Assembly (NCBI GenBank): GCA_018825305.1
Contig: JAHJEO010000003.1
Span: forward strand, 161,567-225,566
Length of the DNA stretch: 64,000 nucleotides
Reading direction: 5' to 3'
Source of the DNA: Gammaproteobacteria bacterium
GTDB taxonomy: Bacteria; Pseudomonadota; Gammaproteobacteria; Burkholderiales; Rhodocyclaceae
In this document: one piece after another, positions 52,709-63,300 of the stretch
How positions within the stretch are numbered: position 1 is the first letter of the stretch
Layout of the letters: every line of letters begins with the position of its first letter
Notes under the pieces: generated by a model
Database searches by the model: none
Seen by the model: only the letters and a program-made list of their open reading frames with translations
What the model was told of the DNA's origin: nothing
Position numbers and translations under genes: made by a program

Positions 52709-53863
52709 ATGTTCCGTATCTCCCAATTCATGCAGGAAATCGCCGCGCCGACGCCGCTGGGCCCGGTGCGCAAGCCCCCCGGCCCGGTGGTGATCTGGAA
52801 CCTGATCCGCCGCTGCAACCTCACCTGCAAGCACTGCTATTCGATCTCGGCCGACAAGGACTTCGCCGGCGAACTGAATACCGAAGAGGTCTTCGCGGTG
52901 ATGGACGACCTCAAGGGCTTCCGCGTGCCGGCGCTGATCCTCTCGGGCGGCGAGCCGCTGCTGCGGCCGGACATTTTCGCCATCGCCGAGCGCTCCAAGT
53001 CCCTCGGGTTCTACACCGCGCTGTCTTCCAACGGCACGTTGATTGACGAGGCGATGATGGAGAAGATCATCCCGGTCGACTTCGGCTACGTCGGCATCAG
53101 CCTCGACGGCATGGGCGCCACGCACGACAAGTTCCGCCGCATGGACGGTGCCTTCGACAAGTCGCTGCATGCGATCCGCCTGTGCCGTGATGCCGGCCTC
53201 AAGGTCGGTGTGCGCTTCACGCTGACCCAGGACAACTTTCACGACCTGGCGGCGCTGCTGCAACTGGTCGAGGACGAAGGCGTCGACCGTTTCTATTTTT
53301 CGCACCTCAACTACGCCGGCCGCGGCAACAAGAACCGCAAGGACGACGCCCAGCACCAGATGACGCGGCAGGCCATGGACCTGCTGTTCGATACCTGCTG
53401 GCGCTACCAGCAACAAGGGTTGCAGAAGGAATTCACCACCGGCAACAACGATGCCGACGGCGTCTACATGCTGCACTGGGTCGAGCGAAATTTCCCGGAC
53501 CGGGCACCGTACATCAGACAGAAACTGGCCCAATGGGGCGGCAACTCCAGCGGCGTGAACGTCGCCAACATCGACAACCTCGGCAACGTGCATCCCGACA
53601 CCATGTGGTGGCACTACACGCTGGGCAACGTGCGCGATCGGCCGTTCTCGGCAATCTGGACCGATACCTCCGACCCGTTGATGGCCGGGCTCAAGGCCCA
53701 TCCGCGTCGCGTCGGCGGGCGCTGCGGCCAGTGCGCGCACTTCGACATCTGTGGCGGCAACACCCGTGTGCGCGCCCAGCAACTCACCAGGGACCCGTGG
53801 GCCGAAGACCCGGGCTGCTACCTCACTGACGAAGAGATCGGACTCGTGCCATGCGCGGCGTAA
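52709..53863 (+). CDS. nirJ: Heme d1 biosynthesis radical SAM protein NirJ
   Basis: A 384-residue radical SAM enzyme. RRCNLTCKHCYSISADK carries the CxxxCxxC cluster ligands, ILSGGEPLLRPDIF the GGE SAM-binding motif, and ISLDG and GRCGQCAHFDICGGNTRVRAQ a C-terminal Cys set for an auxiliary cluster. The N-terminus FRISQFMQ and PGPVVIWNLIRRCNLTC match NirJ, which removes propionate side chains during heme d1 synthesis. The start at 52709 lies 19 bases after menD. The gene overlaps nirN by 13 bases. Confidence 0.9.
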   Translation: MFRISQFMQEIAAPTPLGPVRKPPGPVVIWNLIRRCNLTCKHCYSISADKDFAGELNTEEVFAVMDDLKGFRVPALILSGGEPLLRPDIFAIAERSKSLGFYTALSSNGTLIDEAMMEKIIPVDFGYVGISLDGMGATHDKFRRMDGAFDKSLHAIRLCRDAGLKVGVRFTLTQDNFHDLAALLQLVEDEGVDRFYFSHLNYAGRGNKNRKDDAQHQMTRQAMDLLFDTCWRYQQQGLQKEFTTGNNDADGVYMLHWVERNFPDRAPYIRQKLAQWGGNSSGVNVANIDNLGNVHPDTMWWHYTLGNVRDRPFSAIWTDTSDPLMAGLKAHPRRVGGRCGQCAHFDICGGNTRVRAQQLTRDPWAEDPGCYLTDEEIGLVPCAA

Positions 53864-55407
53864 TCGCATTCTTCCTGGCTGTTGCTGCGGTGCCCTTGTT
53901 TGCCGCCGAGCCGCAGAAGGTCTATCAGCAGCATTGCCTTGCCTGCCACGGCCCCGACCGCTTCGGCATCACCGGCCCGGCGCTGCTGCCCGAAAGCCTG
54001 GCGCGGCTGCGCAAGCCCGAGGCGATCAGGACCGTGGCAGAGGGCAGGGCGGCAACACAGATGGAGGGTTTCAAGGATCGTCTCTCGCCCGCCGAGATCG
54101 CGGCCGTCGTCGACTGGATCTACACCCCGGTCACGCCGAAGCCGCATTGGACAGAGGCACAGATCCGCGAGTCGCGCATCGTCAACTTCAAGCCCGGCAG
54201 CCTGCCGGACAAGCCTGCAGCTGTCTTCAAGGGCGTGGACATGATGAACCTGTTCCTCGTCGTCGAAACCGGAGACCATCACGTTACGGTGCTCGACGGC
54301 GACAAACTGGAGCCGATCCATCGCTTCCCCAGCCGCTACGCCCTGCACGGCGGGCCGAAGTTTACGCCCGACGGGCGCCATGTCTTCTTTGCCTCGCGCG
54401 ACGGCTGGGTCAGCAAGTTCGACTTGTGGAACCTCAAGGTCGTCGCCGAAGTCCGCGCCGGCATCAACACCCGCAACGTCGCCGTGTCGGGCGACGGCAA
54501 GTATGTGGCAGTGGCCAACTACCTGCCGCACACGCTGGTGCTGCTCGACGCCGAGCTGAACCTGCTCAAGGTGCTCGACGTGAAAGACAAGGACGGCAAG
54601 GAAAGCTCGCGTGTCTCGGCGGTGTATGACGCCGCGCCGCGCCAGAGTTTCGTCGCCGCCCTCAAGGATGTGCCCGAGGTGTGGGAGATCAGCTACGACC
54701 CGAAGGTCGAGGATATTCCCACGGGCATGATCCACGACTTCAAGTACAAGGAGGGCGCCTTCATTCCCGGCTTCCTCAATCCGCGCCGCACCTTCTTGTC
54801 GACGCCGCTCGACGACTTCTTCTTCACCCAGGACTATTCCGAACTCATGGGCGCGGCGCGCGAGGGCGGCGGCGGCCAGGTGGTCAACCTGGATGTCCGC
54901 AAGAAGATCGCCGACCTTGCCCTGCCCGGCATGCCGCACCTTGGCTCCGGCATCACCTGGGACTGGAACGGCCGCCGCGTCATGGCCTCGCCCAACCTCA
55001 AGGAGGGCATGGTCAGCGTCATCGACCTGAAGAACTGGGAAACGGTGAAACAGATTCCCACCCTCGGCCCGGGCTTCTTCATGCGCAGCCACGAGGACAC
55101 CCCTTACGCCTGGACCGATTCGATGATGTCGAAGGCCAAGGACACGCTGCAGGTGATCGACAAGCGCACGCTGGAGCGCGTGGCCGAAGTGAAGGTGGCG
55201 CCGGGAAAGACGCTGGCGCATATCGAGTTCACCCGTGACGGCAAGTACGCACTGGCCAGCCTCTGGGAACGCAAGAAGGACGGCGGCGCACTGGTGGTGT
55301 TCGACGCCGCGACCTTCAAGGAAGTGAAACGCATCCCGATGGACAAGCCGGTCGGGAAATACAACCTCTACAACAAGATCACCCGCTCGGAAGGCACCAG
55401 CCACTGA
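53851..55407 (+). CDS. nirN: NirN-like dihydro-heme d1 dehydrogenase
   Basis: A 518-residue exported protein. The signal peptide ends near LFAAEPQ. An N-terminal cytochrome c domain has QQHCLACHGPDRFGITGPALLPE (CLACH). From about residue 110 an eight-bladed propeller of the cytochrome cd1 d1-domain type follows (LFLVVETGDHHVTVLDGDKLEPIHRF, LHGGPKFTPDGRHVFFASRDGWVSKFDLWNLK, and later GPGFFMRSHEDTPYAWTDSM). A cytochrome c plus d1 propeller of this length fits NirN, which oxidises dihydro-heme d1 last, rather than NirF (no heme c). NirS itself is the main alternative, but the propeller segments fit NirN better. Confidence 0.82.
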   Translation: MRGVIAFFLAVAAVPLFAAEPQKVYQQHCLACHGPDRFGITGPALLPESLARLRKPEAIRTVAEGRAATQMEGFKDRLSPAEIAAVVDWIYTPVTPKPHWTEAQIRESRIVNFKPGSLPDKPAAVFKGVDMMNLFLVVETGDHHVTVLDGDKLEPIHRFPSRYALHGGPKFTPDGRHVFFASRDGWVSKFDLWNLKVVAEVRAGINTRNVAVSGDGKYVAVANYLPHTLVLLDAELNLLKVLDVKDKDGKESSRVSAVYDAAPRQSFVAALKDVPEVWEISYDPKVEDIPTGMIHDFKYKEGAFIPGFLNPRRTFLSTPLDDFFFTQDYSELMGAAREGGGGQVVNLDVRKKIADLALPGMPHLGSGITWDWNGRRVMASPNLKEGMVSVIDLKNWETVKQIPTLGPGFFMRSHEDTPYAWTDSMMSKAKDTLQVIDKRTLERVAEVKVAPGKTLAHIEFTRDGKYALASLWERKKDGGALVVFDAATFKEVKRIPMDKPVGKYNLYNKITRSEGTSH

Positions 55408-55420
55408 CAGTGGCGGTAAG

Positions 55421-55526
55421 GCCCCCACCGCTCCGGCCCCGCCCCGGGCGGGGGTGACCGTGGTTCGCCGCTGTGCGGCTCCGGTCTCTGGATCGTCCCG
55501 CCTTGGGGCGACCCGGCGGCGGGACG
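55421..55526. repeat. About 95-bp intergenic repeat, copy 2 (after nirN)
   Basis: It shows the same order of elements as 31343-31438: a C-rich/G-rich hairpin, GGGGGTGACC, GTTC, CCGCTG-T-GCGGCT, then CCTTGGGGCGACCCGGCGG. It lies between the convergent nirN and rhodanese genes. Confidence 0.7.
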
Positions 55527-55533
55527 GTTCCTC

Positions 55534-55953
55534 TCAGCAGGCGCAGGGCTCCACCGGCAGGCCGCGTTTCATCCAGCCGGGGCCGGCGCCGCTGCCGGCC
55601 ATGCCTTCCTTGATGTTGAAAACCTGCGTGAAACCCTGGGCCTCAAGGTAACGCGCGACCTGCGTGGTGCGGTTGCCGGTGCGGCAGATCAGTCCGATGG
55701 GAGCGTTGCGGTCGCCGCCGACCTTCTGCAGCAGTTCCGCGACGAAGCCCTGCGCGCCGCCGGGATGCTGCATGTCGAGGCGCTGCGCGCCCTTGGCCAA
55801 ACCTGTCTGCCGCCACTCAGGCGGGGTGCGGATGTCGATCAGGGTGAGCTTGCCGGCTTCGAGGGCGGCCTGGGCGTCAGGGGCGGAGATATCTGTGGCG
55901 TGGGCCGCGGCGCCGGCCAGCCAGACGAGCGCGATGAACAGGAGTTTCTTCAT
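55534..55953 (-). CDS. Periplasmic rhodanese-domain protein
   Basis: A 139-residue exported single-domain rhodanese. The signal peptide ends near AAAHATD. LIDIRTPPEWRQTGL and the active-site loop LICRTGNRT with the catalytic Cys are present, then ARYLEAQGFTQVFNIKEGM. The C-terminus ends in CAC, a second thiol pair. It could carry persulfide sulfur in the periplasm, perhaps for CuZ sulfide supply or heme/metal handling. The start at 55953 is the first giving a signal peptide. Confidence 0.9.
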   Translation of the reverse strand: MKKLLFIALVWLAGAAAHATDISAPDAQAALEAGKLTLIDIRTPPEWRQTGLAKGAQRLDMQHPGGAQGFVAELLQKVGGDRNAPIGLICRTGNRTTQVARYLEAQGFTQVFNIKEGMAGSGAGPGWMKRGLPVEPCAC

Positions 55954-56030
55954 GTGGAGATTCGGTGTGCGGGATTCGGGGCGCAGATGATACAAGAACC
56001 GGCGACGGGGCATGCCTGCTCCACGAATTC

Positions 56031-56054
56031 GCCGCGCTGCCAGCGCCGACTTTT
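56031..56054 (+). repeat. 24-bp dispersed repeat, copy 10
   Basis: GCCGCGC then TGCCAGCGCCGACTTTT. Intergenic, between the rhodanese start and the end of the large regulator gene. The rest of the 255-bp gap 55954-56208 shows no gene. Confidence 0.85.
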
Positions 56055-56208
56055 CGCTTTTGGAACTCCAGAAATGTCAGGCGTGGCCGAAGGCGGCTGG
56101 TCGGCACATCGCGCAAGCAGTCACTGCTACGCAGACCGGCTTTCCCCGGTACGGGTGAAACGGTTGTATTTCAGCTTGTTCGCTGGTGGTAACGGAAGCT
56201 GGCCTAAT

Positions 56209-59200
56209 TTACTTGCGGGAGCTGTGGCTTCGGGTGTCGGCGAGGGACGCCAGCATCTTGCGGCCGTTGCGCAGATCGGGCGAGGTGGATCCTTCGGTGA
56301 ATCGGTTGAGCATCTGCTCGAGCATGCGTTGGGCCACGGCGGGTTTTCGCTGCTTTGCCAGCAGTCGGGCCATGCTGGCGGTCGCCCGCAATTCCAGGGA
56401 TTTTGCCTGTTGTCGCCGGCTGATGTCGAGCGCACGGTTGAAGCATTCGGCCGCCTCGACTGCATTGGTGTCGGCGAGCCCGAGCAACGCTTCGCCCCGG
56501 AGGCGATGCAGTTCGGCCTCGACGTGGTGGTCATCCAGAGCATCGCCGACGGCAATCGCTTCGTCGCAGACTTGCAGCGCCGTTGCGAAATCGCCCAGTG
56601 CCACGTGGGAGTCGAGCAGCGGCTCCAGCACTACCAGAGTCACGCCGCCCATCGCCGCCCGTGTCCCGTCGACACAGTTGCTTAGAGACTTGACGCCCTG
56701 GCGTCGCTTCTGCATCGCCAGCGCCCAGCCACGCGATAGCGTGGCCCCGATTTGCCACAAGGGGAAGCCGTGGCTGTCGGATAAGCTCAGCGTTTCCTGA
56801 GCGAGTGCCGAGGCTTCCTCCGGTCGTCGCAGGCGGCAATTGAGTATCGAGGCAAAAGTCAGTGCGTAGGCCAGGCTGAAAGGGTGGTCGAGTTGCCTCG
56901 CGAGCGCCAGTGTTTGTTCGCTGATTCGGCGTGCCTGATCCGGAAAGCCGAGGAACCACAGCACCCACGAGAGATACGCACCGGCGGTAACCCCGGCGTC
57001 TTCGCCAAACTGGGCAACATGGCGGTCGTGGTGGTCGGGTTGGTAAGTCATGCGGACCCGCTCCAGATGTTCGCGTGCCCCATGAAAGTTCCCCTGCCAG
57101 AACAGGGTGTTGCCGATGGCGAAGTGGCCTTGTTGCTCTAGCGTCAGGTCACCGCTGCGGAGCGCCATGCCCAGGAGTCGTTGCGCCAGTTCGAGGGCGC
57201 CGGCGTATCCGACACGGGAACTTGCGCTTGCCCATAAGCCCCAAATCGCCGGAAATGTCTCCGGTGCGCCGTTGTGTCGGCCGCACAGTTCCAATGCACG
57301 TGCATAGGCTGCGGAACCTTCCGCCGATGCATAGCCGTGCACCGCGCAGGCCGCGGCGCCAAGACCTATTTGCGATTCGATTTCCAGGCGTTCTCTTTCG
57401 GCCCCCTCGGGCAGTGCCTCGATCAGTGACAACCCGGACCGGAAGTGCATCAATGCCTCCTGGCAGGCCGAGTGGCGGCTGGCGAGCTTTCCCGCTTCCA
57501 TCCAGCATGCGATCGCCTTGCGCGGTTCGCCGCCCTCGGACCAGTGCCGCGCGAGAAGCTCCGGGCGGATGTTGGTGCCGGATGCCACCAGTGCCGCGGC
57601 AATGCGTCGATGCGCCGCCTCGCGCTCAGGCCGAGTCTGTGATCGGTATGCCGCATCGCGCAGCAGCGAATGCTTGAAATAAAAGTGCGTTGTGCCCTCG
57701 GCGTGCAGCAATCCCGAATCCAGCAAGCGGCGCAGTGCCGGCATCAGGCTGGCGTTGTCGCCGCGAGCAATCTTGCGCAGCAGGTCCAAACTGAATTCGC
57801 GCCCGATGGTGGCCGCCGTTTGAGCGAGGAACTTCGCCGAGCCCATGGAGTCGATGCGCGCGGCAAGCAGGTCCTGGAGTGTCGCTGGAATCGCCGACGC
57901 ATCACCCGTTGCCAGCGCTCCGGCCAGTTCCTCGGCAAAGAGCGGGATGCCATCGGCGCGTTCGACGATGCTGCGGACGTTCTCCGACTCGATTCCGTGT
58001 GCGATTGCGCGAATCAGCGTGGCGGTATCGTCGTCGTCGAGCGGCGCCAGGGCCAGGGTCTGCGCTGGCTGCTGATGCCAGGATGGCTGGAATGTCGGTC
58101 GCGCGGTAAACACCGCCAGCAACGTCCCCGGACGTTCCTGCATCGAAAATCGCTGAAGAAGTTCCAGCGTGGACGGGTCGATCCAATGCAAATCTTCCAC
58201 CAACAGCAGGACCGGCTTTTGCGCGGCCAGCGCGTAAAGGCGGTCAAGGATGATGGTCAGCGTCTTTTCACGCTGCAACTGTGGCGAGGAGGCGGGTTCC
58301 CGGTAAGGTGCCCGTAGCGGCAGCGAAAGCAATTTGGCGAGTAGCGGTACGGTTTCCGCATCGACACCCGCATAGTTCTCCTCGACGAATGCGGAAAGAA
58401 TCTTCAGTCTCGCTTCCGGCGTATCGATGGGCGTGAAGCCGAGAATCTGTTCGAACAGGCCGATCAGCGGGTGGAACGGGGACTGGCTGTGCTCGGCATA
58501 ACAGCGCAGTTCCCGTATCGTGCATCTTTGATGGCTCAGCGCATCCTTGAGGGCGAGAAGCAGGCGCGATTTGCCGATGCCGGCCTCGCCGCGCACGAGC
58601 ACGATGCGCTGCGAACCGGCGCAGGCGGCCTGCCATTGCTCCAGCAGCGCCGCAAGTTCTCCGTCACGCCCAATCAGCGGCGCCAGGCGGGTGGTCGCTT
58701 CGAGACGGTCCCTCGCCCCGCTGCTGCCGTCAACCCGGAATGCCGCGACCGGCTGCCCGACGTCCGGCAATCGGCTGGATCCGATACTGGTGACTTCGAA
58801 ATATCCTGATACCAGATGGTGGGTCGCGTTGCTGATCACCACCTGCCCGGGCTGCGCCAATTGCTGCAGACGGATTGCGACCCTTGATGTCGTGCCAACG
58901 GCATCCGGCAACGGCGGCTCATCGCTGCTGATCACTACGCCGCTGTGAATTCCGACGCGCAGCCCGAATTTGTGTTCGTCGAGTTCGACGTGCGTTAGCG
59001 TCAGGGCTGCCTGCACTGCGTGGCGGGCTGCGTTCTCGTCGGCCTTGGGATAGCCGAAATAGGCCAGCAGGCTGCCACCGTATGCCTGGACAAGATATCC
59101 CGAACGGCCGCCAATGATTTCGCTGGCGCGTGCCAGCGGCTCGCGCAGGCGTACCAATCCGGTGTCGGGGTCTTCGAACTCGACTGGAACCAGTTCGCAA

Positions 59201-60093
59201 TAGAGCACGGTGACTTGTCGTCGTTCCGCAACCGCAAGCAGCGATTCCGGCGCATCCCCTTTTCGGCGCGTTGTCGGCGACAGTTCGGCGTCGCGTATCC
59301 GGTCGGCCAGGTGTCGGGTCTCTGCGGAAGGCAGAACACCTAGTTCCCGTTGCAGCGTCAGGCAACACTTCTCGTAGCTTGCGAGCGCCAGGGCGGATTG
59401 CCCATTCAGCGCGAACAGCCGCATCGTCCGGCGCAGACCTTCTTCATTCCACGGCTCCAGTTCGAGGAAGCGTTGCGCGAACGGCAGGGCCTTGGCGTAG
59501 GCGCCGGCCTGTCCGTGACAATCGGCAAGGCGGGTGAGCAGGAGAAGAACGCGCAGGTGCAGGGATTCGCGCCGAACCTGCAGCCATTCCTCGAAGTCCG
59601 GACAACCCGCCAGGGAAAATCCGGCCATGAATGCACCACCGTAGCTTCCAACGAGGGTTTCCATGTGGGCAAGGCAGGGCGTGCAGTATGCCGCGCAGGG
59701 AGTTGCTGGGCACGCGGTGGCCGGGGCGGAAAACTCTTCTGTATCGAGACCAAGCTGGGCTGCCGGATCGAGTCGGATCGAATCGCGTCCCACGGCCAGC
59801 AGCGGGACCTCGCCGGCTGCCGGTTTGAGCGCGTGTCGCAGGTCGTGCAGAACCTGTCGCAGATTGGCCAGTGCTGTTTCCCGGGCCATGTCTGGCCAGA
59901 ACATGGCCGCGAGAGCCGCTCGCGAATGTCCCCGGGCGGGTTCTGTCACTACATAGGCAAGAAGTGCCCGACCCTTTTCATAAGTCAGTTCGCAAGGTTT
60001 GCCGTCGCGCTCCAGTGCGAAGCCGCCCAGAAGTCGAAGTGAAACCCGGGGGGCGGGGGGATTCAATGCCGGCAATTGATGCAACTCGCTCAC
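56209..60093 (-). CDS. Large BTAD / adenylate-cyclase-like / AAA / TPR regulator
   Basis: A 1294-residue multidomain signal protein. Residues about 17-110 form a winged-helix DNA-binding domain of the SARP type and 115-270 a bacterial transcriptional activator (BTAD) domain. About 290-450 is a class III nucleotide-cyclase-like domain (RRQVTVLYCELVPVEFED, VQAYGGSLLAYFGYP, GLRVGIHSGVV). About 480-750 is an AAA/STAND ATPase with Walker A GEAGIGKSR (near 500) and Walker B LLLVEDLHWIDPS (near 634). The last 500 residues are TPR-like. The BTAD part has four Cys (128, 133, 137, 140) that could bind metal or sense redox. It is divergent from the adhesin gene, which has phased direct repeats in its promoter. 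Confidence 0.88.
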   Translation of the reverse strand: MSELHQLPALNPPAPRVSLRLLGGFALERDGKPCELTYEKGRALLAYVVTEPARGHSRAALAAMFWPDMARETALANLRQVLHDLRHALKPAAGEVPLLAVGRDSIRLDPAAQLGLDTEEFSAPATACPATPCAAYCTPCLAHMETLVGSYGGAFMAGFSLAGCPDFEEWLQVRRESLHLRVLLLLTRLADCHGQAGAYAKALPFAQRFLELEPWNEEGLRRTMRLFALNGQSALALASYEKCCLTLQRELGVLPSAETRHLADRIRDAELSPTTRRKGDAPESLLAVAERRQVTVLYCELVPVEFEDPDTGLVRLREPLARASEIIGGRSGYLVQAYGGSLLAYFGYPKADENAARHAVQAALTLTHVELDEHKFGLRVGIHSGVVISSDEPPLPDAVGTTSRVAIRLQQLAQPGQVVISNATHHLVSGYFEVTSIGSSRLPDVGQPVAAFRVDGSSGARDRLEATTRLAPLIGRDGELAALLEQWQAACAGSQRIVLVRGEAGIGKSRLLLALKDALSHQRCTIRELRCYAEHSQSPFHPLIGLFEQILGFTPIDTPEARLKILSAFVEENYAGVDAETVPLLAKLLSLPLRAPYREPASSPQLQREKTLTIILDRLYALAAQKPVLLLVEDLHWIDPSTLELLQRFSMQERPGTLLAVFTARPTFQPSWHQQPAQTLALAPLDDDDTATLIRAIAHGIESENVRSIVERADGIPLFAEELAGALATGDASAIPATLQDLLAARIDSMGSAKFLAQTAATIGREFSLDLLRKIARGDNASLMPALRRLLDSGLLHAEGTTHFYFKHSLLRDAAYRSQTRPEREAAHRRIAAALVASGTNIRPELLARHWSEGGEPRKAIACWMEAGKLASRHSACQEALMHFRSGLSLIEALPEGAERERLEIESQIGLGAAACAVHGYASAEGSAAYARALELCGRHNGAPETFPAIWGLWASASSRVGYAGALELAQRLLGMALRSGDLTLEQQGHFAIGNTLFWQGNFHGAREHLERVRMTYQPDHHDRHVAQFGEDAGVTAGAYLSWVLWFLGFPDQARRISEQTLALARQLDHPFSLAYALTFASILNCRLRRPEEASALAQETLSLSDSHGFPLWQIGATLSRGWALAMQKRRQGVKSLSNCVDGTRAAMGGVTLVVLEPLLDSHVALGDFATALQVCDEAIAVGDALDDHHVEAELHRLRGEALLGLADTNAVEAAECFNRALDISRRQQAKSLELRATASMARLLAKQRKPAVAQRMLEQMLNRFTEGSTSPDLRNGRKMLASLADTRSHSSRK

Positions 60094-60219
60094 GGCATGG
60101 TGGGCGTGCGCAAGCTCGCTCTATCAATGAAGGCTGGCGCGAAGGGCGCCTTGACTTGCAGTGCCATGAAGTGTTGCCCGGAAACCTGGATACCGCCAGT
60201 CCTGACGCGAATGCGATCT

Positions 60220-60260
60220 AACGATCGACTAACGATTGTGGGCAATTATATGAACGATTG
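60220..60260. promoter_or_regulatory. Helically phased direct repeats between the BTAD regulator and adhesin genes
   Basis: AACGATCG (60220), AACGATTG (60231) and AACGATTG (60253) are spaced 11 and 22 bp, one and two helical turns. The first two are preceded by CT. SARP/BTAD regulators bind direct repeats about 11 bp apart, so this is a likely operator for the neighbouring regulator. Confidence 0.6.
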
Positions 60261-60317
60261 ATTGGAGAGTCGATATTCCTTCCAATTGCGGCACCCTCCT
60301 TCCGGCGCAGACAGTGA

Positions 60318-63300
60318 TGACTCGTTCCCGCATTTCTCCCCGCAAGATTTCGGCTTGGCGTCGCGCCGTTGCCGGACTGCTGGTGGTATTGCAGGTCGCA
60401 TATCCTGCTGTCGCTGCTGCGCAGACGGTTATTTTGCCGGATGGCCGGACGCAGACGGGTGTTGCCAATGCCGGCACGGTGTGGGATGTCAGCACCGGAA
60501 CGGTCAGGGGCAGCAATGCCTTCAACTCCTTCAGCGGCTTTTCCGTTGGTGCCGGCAACACAGTCAACCTTCATGTTCCGTCGGTGGCGGCGAATCTGAT
60601 CAATATCGTCCGCGACCAGCGGACCGATGTGCATGGCATCCTGAATGCAATCAAGGATGGCAGAGTCGGTGGCAATGTCTGGTTTGCCAACCCCAACGGC
60701 TTCCTTGTCGGTGCGGGCGGCGTGGTCAATGTGGGCAGCCTGACCGTGGTCACGCCAACGCAGCGGTTCGTCGATGATTTTTTCCTGGCGCCAGGTTCGC
60801 CGGACGAGGGAAGTGTCGCCCAGTTGTTGTCGGGAACCGCGCCAAGGAATGGCAGTGGCCTTGTCCTGATCCAGGGGGCTGTCAATGTGGCTGACGGCGT
60901 CACGCTCAGCGCGGGCGCGATCAATGTCGCCGGATCTATTTTCAGCGGTGCGCGTTTCGTTGGTGCCGCGCCGGAATTCACTGATGTCGTCAATGCCAAT
61001 GGGCTGGCATCGGCGAACAACGTGGTCGTCAGGGAAGGCAAGGTACAGATCGTCGCCGACAACGACGTCACCGTTAGTGGCACGATTGCCGCACCCGGCG
61101 GCAACGGCGTGCGTGGTGGCGACATTGGCATTCGGGCCGGCGGCAACGTCGCACTCGACGCGGGGACGAATATCTCGGCGCGCGGCAACGGCGTGAATTC
61201 ATCGGGCGGCACGGTGAATATCTGGGCCGACAACAATGCCATTGCGCGCAAGGGTTCGCTGGTCGATGCCTCTGCCGGCGCGATCGGCGACGGCGGGTTC
61301 GTCGAGTTCAGCGCGAAGAATACTGTCGAACTCGCCGGCGGCGAGTTCCGTGCCGACGGCATGGGAGGCGGCAAGGCCGGTTCCGTGCTCATCGATCCGA
61401 CCAACATCGTCGTCAGCGCCGATATCCTTCGGGGCGCGGGCGGCTATGGCGCTTTGCCGGGCGGAGCCGCGGCTGCGGGCGCAAACCTCACGCTGCTGGC
61501 CGACGAGGCGATTACCGTCAATGACGGTGTGACGATTTCGACGCGCTCTGTCGCTGGCACGGCGGCTGCCGACCATGCCAGCGCTGCGTCTACCGGGAAC
61601 TCCGGAAGCCTCTCGCTGGAGGCCGCAACGATCTCGCTCAAGTCCGGCAGCAAGTTGCTTGCCGGTGCCAACGCTGGCTTCACCGGCGGCGATGTAACGC
61701 TGAAAGCAACGCGCAACTGGACCGGAGAAGCCAAGGTCAGCGTGGACAATGCGACGATCACCGGCCGCAATGTTTCGCTGACGGCGAACGCGACCTATGA
61801 CGACTCGATCCTCACGTCCTGGCTGCCGGTGGTCGTGCCGGTGACCGTATCCACCATCGACGTAACTTCAGGAACCATCAATGCCTCGGGAACGCTGAAC
61901 CTAGCCGCCACTTCGCTCATCGATGTGAACAGCACCGGACTTTCGCCGCTGGGCATGATCACCGCCGTGTCGGCGGCCAGCGTCGACGTTCGCGGCGCTT
62001 CGGTACTCACGGCGGCGGGAGACACCACCCTCGCTTCGAGTTCCACCGTTAAGGCGAAGGCCGCGCCAGGCGGTCCGAATCCTGTCACGCTGCCGGGCGA
62101 TGCCGGCGTCGCCATCGACGTCGTCGTCAGCACGGCGAAGACCCGCGTCGGCGACACCAGTGCCGTCACCGTCAGCGGCGGTGCGCTCGACCTCACGGCG
62201 AAGAATGCCGTTAACGCCACGACCACAGCCGATTCGACGGCCGGCGGCGCCGTCGCCGTCGGCGGCACGCTGGCACTGTCCGAAGTGACCAGCGTCACGC
62301 AGGCCATCATCGATGGCAGCGCAACGACCAGTTCCAGCGCGCTCAAGGTGGGTGCCGAATCGACCAGCATCGTCACCACCAGCGCCAAGGCGGCGAGCAA
62401 GGGCGCCAAGAAGCAGAGCGCCGCCGAGAAGGCCGTCGCGCCCAGCGAGACCGAGAAAACGCTCACCAAGTACAAGGATCAGACTACCACTCCCGACGGT
62501 AGCGTCGACGTGGCGGCCGCTGTCGCCATCGCCAACGTGAACAACATCACCCTGGCCGACATCGCCTCCACCGGCATGCAGACGTCGATTGGCGCCGCAA
62601 CGGTGTCGAGCAAGGCAAGCAGTACGTCCACCGTTACTGCCGACGGCAGCAGCGCCAGCGGCACCGTCGGTGTCGGCGCGGCGGTCGGCGTCAACCTCGG
62701 CGTGCTGGTGAATCAGGCGCGCGTGGCCGACAACGCCAGCGTCAGCAGCAACGGCCTGACCGTCAGCGCGGTCATGCCGACGGCGGACGGCAAGAACAGC
62801 TTCGTCACGACGGCCACCAGTGGCGCCGGTGCAAGCAACGTCGGCGTCGCCGGCGCGCTTGGCACCAATGTGCTCGTCAATACCACCGTCGCCGCAGTTG
62901 AAGGCGACAAGGACAGCAGTGGCAGCGGTGCGGCCGTCAACGCCAATGGTGGCGATGTCCTCGTCGAGTCGGCGAATGCCTCGGAAAGCAAGTTGACCGT
63001 CGGCGCCAGCGTCAAGCCAGCCAGCGCCACCGAGCCGGCTGCCGTTGGCGTCGGTGCCTCGGTCGGCATCAACGTCGGCGTTAATACCACGGTCGCCGAG
63101 GTCGGCAATGGCGCGACTATCACCGGCGCGAACGATCTCGGCCTGACGGCGAAGGGCTCGCATGCGCTTGCCAATGACGTGACCGGGGGTGCCGCCGGCG
63201 CGGATGTATCGGTGACGCCGGTGGTTGCCGCCACCGTCGCCGTGAATACCACCACGGCGCGCTTGGGCACGGGCAGCCAGTTGAACCTCCTCGGCGCTTA

